A stretch of DNA of 6,209 nt from Desulfobacterales bacterium (GTDB lineage Bacteria; Desulfobacterota; DSM-4660; Desulfatiglandales; Desulfatiglandaceae): contig JAIOSR010000220.1 in NCBI GenBank assembly GCA_021107495.1, forward strand, positions 1 through 6,209. Reading direction: 5' to 3'. The notes beneath the pieces were generated by a model that saw only the letters and a program-made list of their open reading frames with translations, did no database searches and was not told the origin of the DNA. The position numbers were made by a program, and so were the translations under genes. This document shows, piece after piece, positions 1-6,171 of the stretch (its first letter is position 1; each line of letters opens with the position of its first letter).

Positions 1-15
1 AAGACTTTAAGTCTT
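1..15. repeat. 15-bp palindrome at the window edge
   Basis: AAGACTT, one T, then AAGTCTT: two perfect 7-base arms around a single central base. It could be an operator or the remains of a terminator stem from a gene to the left, but no T-run follows it and the upstream context is outside the window. The symmetry is certain; any function is unknown. Confidence 0.4.
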
Positions 16-33
16 CAATGTCTTCTTTGCCCT

Positions 34-66
34 TAACCCTGAACGTTGAACTCTGAACCTGTGAAC
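34..66. repeat. degenerate TGAAC heptamer repeat
   Basis: The pentamer TGAAC occurs at 40-44, 47-51, 54-58 and 62-66, a period of 7, 7 and 8 bases with variable bases between. It is a short degenerate simple repeat lying upstream of the mdh promoter. I recall similar TGAAC-rich runs between genes in Desulfobacterota, but this is memory and not a search. No function is claimed. Confidence 0.5.
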
Positions 67-92
67 GGTTACAATAGTTTTTTGTTATTCCG

Positions 93-121
93 TTGACCCG
101 GGGAGGGCTATTTTCTATAAT
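93..121 (+). promoter_or_regulatory. sigma-70 type promoter for mdh
   Basis: A -35 box TTGACC (93-98, five of six consensus bases) and a -10 box TATAAT (116-121, six of six) are separated by exactly 17 bp. Transcription would start near 128, giving an untranslated leader of roughly 165 nt before the mdh ATG at 295. A weaker alternative, TTGCGT (147-152), 17 bp, TATAAA (170-175), lies downstream and would shorten the leader to about 110 nt. No terminator lies between either promoter and mdh. Confidence 0.7.
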
Positions 122-294
122 TAATATTTGACGGTCCGTTAAGAAATTGCGTGTCCGGCGTTTGTTGCCTATAAATGCTTGATATCGCTGAAAGCCATTT
201 TTATTTTTGCGTGTTTTGTGCCTTTTTGCGGCTATATCATATTTGGAATTTGGAAAAATATGTCGTTAATTTTTTGGAAGAAAGGAGATCGGAA
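122..294 (+). other. AT-rich untranslated leader of mdh
   Basis: This stretch lies between the -10 box and the mdh start codon. It has a small dyad ACGG-T-CCGT (131-139), T-rich runs in its second half, and a strong Shine-Dalgarno AGGAG at 283-287, 7 nt before the ATG at 295. The frame of mdh is open back to an ATG at 175, but that codon has no ribosome binding site and the 40 extra residues (rich in F, Y and C) do not look like the start of a malate dehydrogenase. I recognise no riboswitch. Confidence 0.5.
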
Positions 295-1230
295 ATGAAA
301 AAGAAGGCAACTGTTATCGGATCAGGCAATGTGGGAGCAACCGCTGCAATGCGCCTCGCGGAAAAAGAACTGGCAGACGTGGTCTTGTTAGATATCCTTG
401 AAGGTGTGCCGGCAGGCAAGGCCCTTGACCTTACAGAGGCAGCGCCCATTGAGAAACATGATTCAAGGGTCATCGGGTCTACGGGAGACTACGGTGCTGC
501 AAAAGACTCCGATATTGTCATTATCACTGCCGGAATCCCCAGAAAGCCCGGGATGAGCAGGGATGATCTCCTGTCCACCAATATGGGCATAATGGCCTCT
601 GTAACAAAGGAGGTTGCCGCCGTAGCTCCCAATGCCACCCTGATCATTGTGAGTAATCCTTTGGACGCCATGTGCCATGTGGCATATGAAACCAGCGGGT
701 TTCCCAAGAACAGGGTAATCGGAATGGCAGGGGTTCTGGATTCGGCCCGTTTCCGTGCCTTTATTGCAATGGAACTCGATGTGTCGGTTGAAAACACCCA
801 TGCCTTTGTATTAGGGGGGCATGGAGACACCATGGTTCCACTTCCCAGGTATTCCACTGTTGCGGGTATTCCCATCACTGAATTGATGCCTGCTGAAAGG
901 ATAGACTCTCTTGTAGAGAGGACGAGAAACGGCGGCGCAGAGATCGTGGGTCTTCTCAAGACAGGGAGCGCCTACTATGCGCCCGCATCTGCGGCAGTTG
1001 AGATGGCCGAGGCCATCTTAAAAGACAAGAAAAAGATCCTTCCCTGTGCGGTCTGTTTAGACGGCGAGTATGGGATCAATAATCTTTTTATCGGCGTCCC
1101 GGTGAAGCTCGGGGAAAACGGTGTGGAAGAAATCATTGAAATCAAGCTCACGGATCAGGAGCAGGAGGCCCTTAATCGTTCTGCCAATGCAGTGCAGACA
1201 TTGGTGGATGACATGAAGCGATTGGGTTAG
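295..1230 (+). CDS. mdh: malate dehydrogenase, NAD-dependent, LDH-like type
   Basis: Cytoplasmic enzyme interconverting malate and oxaloacetate with NAD, in the TCA cycle (oxidative or reductive). The 311-residue protein has the usual family length. Visible landmarks are the Rossmann loop GSGNVG (G9, G11, G14); the acidic residue D33 ending the second strand, expected for NAD rather than NADP; the mobile loop IPRKPGMSR (81-89), where R83 in place of the glutamine of lactate dehydrogenase marks malate/oxaloacetate specificity and R89 binds substrate; N121 in VSNPLD; the D149/R152 pair in GVLDSAR; and catalytic H176 in LGGHGDT. ATG 295 is chosen because AGGAG lies 7 nt upstream and the Rossmann strand follows at once (MKKKATVIGSGN). 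It has its own promoter at 93-121. Downstream is a palindrome array rather than a closely spaced gene, so it may be monocistronic. Function is near certain from motifs; kinetic direction and cofactor are inferred. Confidence 0.96.
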   Translation: MKKKATVIGSGNVGATAAMRLAEKELADVVLLDILEGVPAGKALDLTEAAPIEKHDSRVIGSTGDYGAAKDSDIVIITAGIPRKPGMSRDDLLSTNMGIMASVTKEVAAVAPNATLIIVSNPLDAMCHVAYETSGFPKNRVIGMAGVLDSARFRAFIAMELDVSVENTHAFVLGGHGDTMVPLPRYSTVAGIPITELMPAERIDSLVERTRNGGAEIVGLLKTGSAYYAPASAAVEMAEAILKDKKKILPCAVCLDGEYGINNLFIGVPVKLGENGVEEIIEIKLTDQEQEALNRSANAVQTLVDDMKRLG

Positions 1231-1237
1231 CTATTGG

Positions 1238-1445
1238 AAAAATCCCCCTAAATCCCCCTTTAGAAAAGGGGGACTTTGAGGAGTTACCCTTTAGAAAAGG
1301 GGGATTTCAGGGCTCCCCCCTTTTAAAAGGTGGACTTAAAAGACATCCCCCTTTAGAAAAGGTGGACTTAAAAGACACCCCCCTTTAGAAAAGGGGGAGT
1401 TAAAAGATTTCCCCCCTTTTCTAAAGGGGGGGAGGGGGGATTTTT
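1238..1445. repeat. array of six phased C/G palindromes with inverted ends
   Basis: Six copies of a palindrome of the type CCCCCTTTAGAAAAGGGGG lie at 1254-1272, 1287-1303, 1315-1333, 1347-1365, 1378-1397 and 1411-1432, with centres 30-33 bp apart. The central asymmetry (TTTAGAAAA) gives orientation: copies 1, 2, 4 and 5 read forward, copy 3 is symmetric (TTTTAAAA), and copy 6 reads TTTTCTAAA, so it is inverted. The left edge starts AAAAATCCCCC and a second C5 run; the right edge ends with two G runs and ATTTTT, its mirror image. The array therefore has imperfect terminal inverted repeats of about 35 bp, like a small non-autonomous or REP-type element. There is no transposase nearby. Some hairpins have TCTTTT a few bases beyond them on the minus strand, so they might act as weak terminators for the convergent genes. 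Confidence 0.85.
1325..1420. repeat. three tandem copies of a 32-bp unit inside the array
   Basis: Bases 1325-1356 and 1357-1388 are identical except for one position (T1346 versus C1378), and 1389-1420 is a third, more diverged copy. Each unit carries one arm of a palindrome, the linker GGACTTAAAAGACA or a variant of it, and the next C run. This points to growth of the array by tandem duplication, by slippage or unequal recombination, after the first copies arrived. Confidence 0.8.
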
Positions 1446-1746
1446 GATCGGTGTGCTGGTAGCTAAACAGGGGCCCGGCTTGGATGATACGACTATCTTA
1501 GGACATCTTGAGGCACTTGCGCATACATTGGAAGTACAGGTCCGCTACGAGTCCCTTGAGAGCGAGACAACTTTTCCCACAGGCGGCCTTTGCCGGATAA
1601 AAGACAAAAAGTATATCATTGTCAATGAAAGTGCCTCTACGGGCGAGAAGGTCCGGACCCTATCAAAGGCTTTGAGGCGTTTTGATCTCAGCCGGATCTA
1701 TCTTAAGCCGGCGCTTAGGGATTTTCTGGAAACCGGTTCCGACTAA
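1444..1746 (+). CDS. small conserved-looking protein of unknown function
   Basis: The 100-residue soluble protein has no signal peptide or membrane segment. I recognise the general look from Desulfobacterota but know no function for it. The layout suggests a helix (about 15-29, ILGHLEALAHTLE), a strand (VQVRYE, 31-36), a GGLCRI turn (47-52) with the only cysteine, a strand KKYIIVN (55-61), a helix (68-80, KVRTLSKALRRF) and a C-terminal LKPALRDFLE. The order of a strand ending in N followed by a helix resembles the core of ImmA/IrrE-type peptidases, but the HExxH zinc motif is absent, so this is only a structural guess. The start is uncertain: TTG 1444 overlaps the end of the palindrome array, whose AGGGGGG (1433-1439) is the only Shine-Dalgarno-like sequence; GTG 1453 is the other candidate. 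No upstream in-frame ATG exists before the stop at 1369. The N-terminus may have been altered by the repeat. Confidence 0.72.
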   Translation: MIGVLVAKQGPGLDDTTILGHLEALAHTLEVQVRYESLESETTFPTGGLCRIKDKKYIIVNESASTGEKVRTLSKALRRFDLSRIYLKPALRDFLETGSD

Positions 1747-1761
1747 AGGCACTGATGAACT

Positions 1762-4700
1762 TCATAATTCCTCTTCAGATAAAGGCCCAAGGTCTCCTGA
1801 TGGCAGGGGTATCTTTTTAAACAGACGGCCTGGGGTGAGAAAAAGACGTTTGAAAAAGCCTATCACGCTTCCGCCCAGGTTCTTCAAGGGAACATATCTC
1901 ACATCGGGTTCCGATAAAGGGCCTTCCACCTTAAAATGGTAGATGAGCAAGGTTTTTTCCTTTCCGGTGAAGATGTAACCTAAAACCGGGATTTTACTGA
2001 CCATCCAGTCAACGGTTCCAAGGGGCTGGATTCCAAGGTTATAGTCCACCCTTTTTCCTGCAAAATCTATGGTGCCCTGAGCCACCCCGTTTAAAACCGG
2101 GCTTTTCATAATGAGGCTGTCCGTCTCAAGCACACCTTCATGCATTGTAATATACCCCTTGATGCTTTCATAATAAAACCCATCTTTAGAAAGTTCCGGG
2201 GGTTTCTTTTTGAAGATTTTCTGGATGCTCAAAAAATCCAGGACCTTGATGAAAACATTGGACTTTATTATGGTTCCCCTTTCCAAAAGCATGTTGGCCT
2301 GACCGGTCATGCTGGCAATCAACTCGTCTTTTTCCCTGCCTTTTACGAAAAAAATTCCCTCTCCCGTCAAACGGCCTTCAACGTAAGATGTCTCAAAACC
2401 CAGGCTATAAAGGAGTTCCTTAAGTGGCTGATTCTTCATATTGATATAGGCGGTTAGAAGCATGTCTGGTTTTTTCCCGCCTTGTAAATCACATTCCACG
2501 CTCAAAATCCCATGCTCAGTCTGGGCCTTGGAGCGCTCGATATAGAAATTACCTGAGCGAAAGACGCATTCTGCTTCTAAGGCGTTCAATTTCAGCTTAC
2601 CCCAGAGACCTTTGGGGACCTTCACTTTGAACCGCACATCCGACCTGTCCACAAATCGGCCCTGGCCTTCATGTTTTTCACTCAGACGGAAACCCGCTCC
2701 TTTGGGTATAAAGTCCGAGGCCTTCAAGTAGTTTGATTTGACCGTCATTTCTCCTTTGAGGCCGTCCCAGCCCCTAAGATCGCCCTTCATATGAATTGGA
2801 CTTTCTCCAACCAACATGTCCAAAAAAAGGATGGATGCTGTTTTCCCGGAGAGCTTCAATTTAAAACTGCCGTCACTAACCGGTGAAGGAAATGAGCCTA
2901 AGACAAAGGAAATGTCTTTTCCCTCTATCTCCCCATTGACGGTGGTTTTCAGTGGATCAAGGAAGGAACCGTTTATCCCGGCATTGCACATAAGGATTCC
3001 TCGCGGGGAGACATCTATTTTATTGAATCGAACCCCGAGATCTTCCAGCACCAGCCTTTCAGTCGAGACGGAAAAATTAAACGAATCTCCACCTTTTATA
3101 TCATAGGAGCCGGTCAATGCGAGGGCGGACTTCCCTAAATAACACTCAATATTTTTGACATCGATCTTCTCCCCCGGGTATATATCCACTGTAAAAATGA
3201 TTTTATCGTCGGTCCCTAAAGGGTCCATGGAAAAGGATGGTGTTTCCATGAGAACCCCTTCCAGGTCAATCAGGCCCTGACAGGACCAAGCCCCATTTGA
3301 TCTGGATACAAAGAACTGGCATTTTGCAAGGTCACTGAATGTTACGGGTAAGGAATTTATTCTAAAAGACCTGTTCAGGATCTCGTTCATATCCGCCCGG
3401 CCTGTAATTTCCGCCCGGCCCGTCTCCAATGTGTTTCCAAGCGAGCCCGTGGCCGTAAATTCCGAGTTACCCCACAGGCCTTTTCCTCTAAACAGGCTCT
3501 TTCCTTGTCGATCAATCAGTATTTCAGCCTCATCCAATGCTAATGGAAAAAGCAATTCCTCCTGCTTGATGGTAGAGTCCTTGAACCGAAAATTTCCCTT
3601 TTGTATTTGAGGGTAATCCCAGCCTTCCTCAAAACGCAGTTGAACAACTGCCTCAAGAGTTCCGGAGGCATATTCAAGCCTGTCAAGATTTTGGCGTATC
3701 CTGACGGGGATCAGCTTTATCTCTCTTTGTCTCAGAAGGTCCTTTAACTCAAACAAGCCACCCAGGCCTATATAATAAATGATTTCTTCTGCGAAAAGGC
3801 TTTTGATATCCAGCGAGCCATCCTTCACGAATGATTGTCCGAATTTGCCATCAACTCCTGATACACGGAGTGACCCGTTTTTTATGTCCAGTTCCCCTGA
3901 GACCCCATTGCATGGCAGACCCCCGGCGTCTTTGAAGACGTCCAGTTTGTCCCAGGTCAGCCGCATTGCAAGGACCCCGGCATTTTCCGGCAGGTCAAGG
4001 TTTTCAATCTCCCTAAATGTTCCGTTTAAAGAAAAAAGGTCCACACGAACATCACCCCCTGTGACAATGGGAAATAGCCGGTCTTCAATCCAGGTAGGGA
4101 GAAGTGGGGTGGGAAAAATGCTCTTAAAGGTTGCAAGGGGCATGAAAGGGCCTTTAACCTTCAGGGTTAATCCGGGATTTGAGATGTCTTTAAGATCAAA
4201 GGCTGAACTCCCTGCAAGGGAAAAGTCCGGTGCCTTAATCCTGAAGGAATGGATCTTCAGCGTATCCTTAAAGTAGGAAGATTCAAAATCGAGGGCAAGG
4301 TTTGGTTGGACAAATTCCTTTGTTATTCCATCATCAATAACAAGAAAACGGAGATAGCCAAATATGATTTTTCCCTCTGCCGACACGGGTCCTTCTAATG
4401 TTCCGTTAATATTTATATCGGCCCGGGCATGCCCTCCTTTTACGGGCATCGAATCCGGGCATGGAATCCATGTCAACGGGATATTGCCGGTCTTCAGTTC
4501 CGTCTCGAAAGAGAGACCTCCATTTACATTCGAATTTCGGGTAACTGTTCCCTTTATTGTGAAGGGTATTTCTTCTCCCTTAAACTCGACGTTACCCCTG
4601 ATGTTCACGGCAAAACTTTGTGTTTCCCCATTCTTTCGAATTACATCAGAATAGACGTTATTCAGTGCGAGGGGAAAATCCCCAATAGCGATTCGGGCCT

Positions 4701-5154
4701 TTTTCATTGAGATAAAAGCAAGTTTCGCCAGATTTTCTGAAAATATATGCCGAAGGACGGACTCTCCCGTTTTTCCGGCAGAACCCCAGTCCTTTTTAAT
4801 GGTTAAATTTATCTCAGGCTCCAGCAGGAAGATTTTGGTGGGGACAATTTGTTTACTCAGAAGTTTTCCTGCATCGAGAGTGATTCTGATTTTAGAGGCC
4901 ACAATACTTTCGGCCCCTGACCGTGATTTGGCCTCAAAATTGTCGGAACTGAGTCCTATTCCCCGCCAGAAGCTGATCTTTATTACGCCTGTGCGAAGTT
5001 CATATCCCGTGGCTTTAGACAGTTCGGCCAGAAGAAATTGTTGAATAGAAGGTCGTTGTATCAGGCTGTTAAGGAGCAGGACAAAGGCAACAAAAAGGAG
5101 AAACAGCAGTACAGGCAGGACAATAATGACTCTTAGCTTCTTTTTGGAGAGCAT
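1762..5154 (-). CDS. large AsmA/YhdP-like envelope protein, membrane-anchored
   Basis: The 1130-residue protein has a basic start (LSKKKLR), one hydrophobic anchor (about 8-29) and a long, beta-rich region expected in the periplasm. The stretch after the anchor (SIQQFLLAELSKATGYEL, about 36-53) is typical of AsmA N-termini. Repeated patterns of the form NGxxxxP mark the middle (NGTLEGPV at 250-257, NGSFLDPL at 728-735). Residues about 940-1090 match the AsmA-like C-terminal region: GTIIKSNVFI, GYITMHEGVLETDSL, GTIDFAGKRVDYNLGIQPLG, IPVLGYIFTG, VEGPLSEPDVRYVPL. An amphipathic basic tail follows (about 1092-1115). E. coli relatives YhdP, TamB and YdbH are lipid-transfer bridges between inner and outer membrane; the same role here is inference. 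The ATG lies inside the end of the NUDIX gene (22-bp overlap) without a clear Shine-Dalgarno, so translational coupling is likely. Its stop faces the 100-codon gene, 15 bp away. Confidence 0.88.
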   Translation of the reverse strand: MLSKKKLRVIIVLPVLLFLLFVAFVLLLNSLIQRPSIQQFLLAELSKATGYELRTGVIKISFWRGIGLSSDNFEAKSRSGAESIVASKIRITLDAGKLLSKQIVPTKIFLLEPEINLTIKKDWGSAGKTGESVLRHIFSENLAKLAFISMKKARIAIGDFPLALNNVYSDVIRKNGETQSFAVNIRGNVEFKGEEIPFTIKGTVTRNSNVNGGLSFETELKTGNIPLTWIPCPDSMPVKGGHARADININGTLEGPVSAEGKIIFGYLRFLVIDDGITKEFVQPNLALDFESSYFKDTLKIHSFRIKAPDFSLAGSSAFDLKDISNPGLTLKVKGPFMPLATFKSIFPTPLLPTWIEDRLFPIVTGGDVRVDLFSLNGTFREIENLDLPENAGVLAMRLTWDKLDVFKDAGGLPCNGVSGELDIKNGSLRVSGVDGKFGQSFVKDGSLDIKSLFAEEIIYYIGLGGLFELKDLLRQREIKLIPVRIRQNLDRLEYASGTLEAVVQLRFEEGWDYPQIQKGNFRFKDSTIKQEELLFPLALDEAEILIDRQGKSLFRGKGLWGNSEFTATGSLGNTLETGRAEITGRADMNEILNRSFRINSLPVTFSDLAKCQFFVSRSNGAWSCQGLIDLEGVLMETPSFSMDPLGTDDKIIFTVDIYPGEKIDVKNIECYLGKSALALTGSYDIKGGDSFNFSVSTERLVLEDLGVRFNKIDVSPRGILMCNAGINGSFLDPLKTTVNGEIEGKDISFVLGSFPSPVSDGSFKLKLSGKTASILFLDMLVGESPIHMKGDLRGWDGLKGEMTVKSNYLKASDFIPKGAGFRLSEKHEGQGRFVDRSDVRFKVKVPKGLWGKLKLNALEAECVFRSGNFYIERSKAQTEHGILSVECDLQGGKKPDMLLTAYINMKNQPLKELLYSLGFETSYVEGRLTGEGIFFVKGREKDELIASMTGQANMLLERGTIIKSNVFIKVLDFLSIQKIFKKKPPELSKDGFYYESIKGYITMHEGVLETDSLIMKSPVLNGVAQGTIDFAGKRVDYNLGIQPLGTVDWMVSKIPVLGYIFTGKEKTLLIYHFKVEGPLSEPDVRYVPLKNLGGSVIGFFKRLFLTPGRLFKKIPLPSGDLGPLSEEEL

Positions 5155-5618
5155 TTTTTAAAATAGTCCCGGATGATTTTTGCGTGGTCAAATGCCATTT
5201 TATCGGGAAGAGAACTGCGGGTAAAGACTCCTATATCTTTGGCATCATCGGCAGCTTCAGGCTCACCTGTTGCCCTGGCCACAAATACCACCGAGACGGT
5301 ATGGTGTCTGGGGTCCCTCGCCGGATCCGAATAGGCTCCCAATTGGTACAAGAGTTCCACCTTAAGTGATGTCTCTTCAAGGGCTTCCCTTACCGCCGCA
5401 GATTCAAGACTTTCACCATAATCCACAAAACCGCCCGGCATGGCCCACCCATAGGGCGGATTTTTCCGTTTAATGAGCACAATGCCATTGCTTTCCGTCC
5501 GAGCCAAAGGCTCACCCGGGCCGGAGCCCATCTCGATAATGATATCAACGGTTGGAAAAGGATTCCGGTATTGCTTTACAGGCTTTCCGCAGTGGGGGCA
5601 CAGAAGTTGATCTTTCAT
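5133..5618 (-). CDS. NUDIX hydrolase with N-terminal CxxC
   Basis: The 161-residue cytoplasmic protein is of the family that hydrolyses nucleoside diphosphates linked to another group (X), using Mg or Mn. The NUDIX box is at 63-85: G63, E69, R77-E78 and E81-E82 are all present, but the usual glycine after the EE pair is serine (S84). The segment YSDPARDPRHHTVSVVF (96-112) resembles the ADP-ribose pyrophosphatase-like subgroup; the actual substrate cannot be read from sequence. The N-terminus CPHCGKP (C7, C10) looks like half of a zinc ribbon, with no second CxxC, so it either binds metal as a dimer or is a remnant. A consensus-like promoter lies at 5677-5705. The Shine-Dalgarno is weak (AGAG and AGAAG, more than 9 nt upstream). 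The last 22 bp overlap the AsmA-like gene, making a two-gene operon. Confidence 0.92.
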   Translation of the reverse strand: MKDQLLCPHCGKPVKQYRNPFPTVDIIIEMGSGPGEPLARTESNGIVLIKRKNPPYGWAMPGGFVDYGESLESAAVREALEETSLKVELLYQLGAYSDPARDPRHHTVSVVFVARATGEPEAADDAKDIGVFTRSSLPDKMAFDHAKIIRDYFKKCSPKRS

Positions 5619-5654
5619 TTGGATACGCTTCTCTTTTTAAAAGTTGCTTTTACA

Positions 5655-5672
5655 CGCAGTAGATTATCTGCG
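5655..5672. promoter_or_regulatory. small dyad at the predicted transcription start of the NUDIX operon
   Basis: CGCAG (5655-5659) pairs with CTGCG (5668-5672) across eight bases. The predicted start of transcription on the minus strand is near 5670, so the dyad covers the first bases of the message. It could be an operator half-site pair or a 5' hairpin. The arms are only 5 bp, so chance is possible. Confidence 0.3.
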
Positions 5673-5676
5673 AAAC

Positions 5677-5705
5677 ACAATATCAGAGGTATCCGTACTT
5701 GTCAA
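5677..5705 (-). promoter_or_regulatory. sigma-70 type promoter for the NUDIX-AsmA operon
   Basis: On the minus strand a perfect -35 box TTGACA (5705-5700) is followed by 17 bp and TATTGT (5682-5677, four of six consensus bases). The leader to the NUDIX ATG at 5618 would be about 50 nt. It sits in the 112-bp gap after the 134-codon gene, so the NUDIX-AsmA pair can be transcribed on its own. Confidence 0.65.
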
Positions 5706-5730
5706 AAATGCCGGGATTTATCCTTAATTT

Positions 5731-6135
5731 TCATATCGGGCTGTTCATAGTCCGCGTTGCCCTGATCCGGTCACCAACCTCACCTGTAAGAAGCTCAAAA
5801 AGCGGGGCATCCCACAGTCCGTGTCCGGAGCTTTTTTTTTCTTTTCTCCGTAATTTTTCTCCTTTGGCTAAGACCTTTAAAAGGAGCATATCCTTGACAC
5901 CGAACGGGGCATTCTGGACCCTGTCTGCCATCTTGTAGGCAAAGGTGATTAAGGCGATGCACGTAACGGAATTTCTGTCAACCGAATAATTTCTGGTCGT
6001 GATATCCACAGATTCTATACGGGCGAGTATTTCGTCAGGGATATCCTGCAAGGAAGTCTTCCTGCTAAACTCTTGAGAAAGCCACTGAAAAGGTTCCTTG
6101 CCAATGAGCCTTATAATCGGGTCCTCAGAAGGCAT
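5731..6135 (-). CDS. 134-residue protein of unknown function
   Basis: I do not recognise this protein. It is soluble, mostly helical in appearance and has a single cysteine. The N-terminal half has a helix-rich stretch (EPFQWLSQEFSRKTSLQDIPDEILARIESVDI) and a hydrophobic segment (TCIALITFAYKMADRV) that is too short and mixed to be a clear membrane span. The second half has a basic patch (KGEKLRRKEKKSSG) and then LWDAPLFELLTGEVGDRIRATR. No catalytic or metal motif is visible. ATG 6135 is chosen because GGAG lies 7 nt upstream (6146-6143 on the minus strand); the frame also opens at a TTG at 6153, which would add six residues but has no ribosome binding site. It is upstream of and in the same direction as the NUDIX gene, but the 112-bp gap with its own promoter suggests a separate unit. 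Coding is supported by length, the well-placed Shine-Dalgarno and ordinary composition. Confidence 0.72.
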   Translation of the reverse strand: MPSEDPIIRLIGKEPFQWLSQEFSRKTSLQDIPDEILARIESVDITTRNYSVDRNSVTCIALITFAYKMADRVQNAPFGVKDMLLLKVLAKGEKLRRKEKKSSGHGLWDAPLFELLTGEVGDRIRATRTMNSPI

Positions 6136-6142
6136 AAATTGT

Positions 6143-6146
6143 CTCC
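6143..6146 (-). promoter_or_regulatory. Shine-Dalgarno that decides the start of the 134-codon gene
   Basis: GGAG on the minus strand lies 7 nt before ATG 6135. It favours that codon over the in-frame TTG at 6153, which lies upstream of it. Confidence 0.7.
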
Positions 6147-6171
6147 GGTTCAAATGTCAAAATCCATTTTT

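Noticed and set aside
175..294. An N-terminal extension of 40 residues on malate dehydrogenase
   Set aside because: ATG 175 lacks a Shine-Dalgarno and the extra residues do not fit the family; ATG 295 has AGGAG at the right distance and starts right at the Rossmann strand.
489..959. A 156-codon open frame on the minus strand
   Set aside because: It is antisense to the motif-bearing core of malate dehydrogenase and matches no family I recognise.
1238..1445. CRISPR array
   Set aside because: The spacing is regular, but the stretches between palindromes are themselves repeated and short (about 11-17 bp), with no unique spacers and no cas genes.
1411..1445. Rho-independent terminator for mdh from the last palindrome plus T5
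   Set aside because: The T-run is separated from the stem by GAGGGGGGA, so the hairpin and U-tract are not adjacent; the run is also the mirrored end of the repeat and overlaps the next gene's start.
3779..4276. A 165-codon open frame on the plus strand
   Set aside because: It lies wholly inside the AsmA-like gene on the opposite strand, has no ribosome binding site, and its translation is serine-, proline- and arginine-rich as expected of an antisense shadow.
6132..6160. Promoter on the minus strand from TTGACA at 6160-6155
   Set aside because: At 16-18 bp spacing there is no acceptable -10 box, and it would overlap the start codon of the 134-codon gene.
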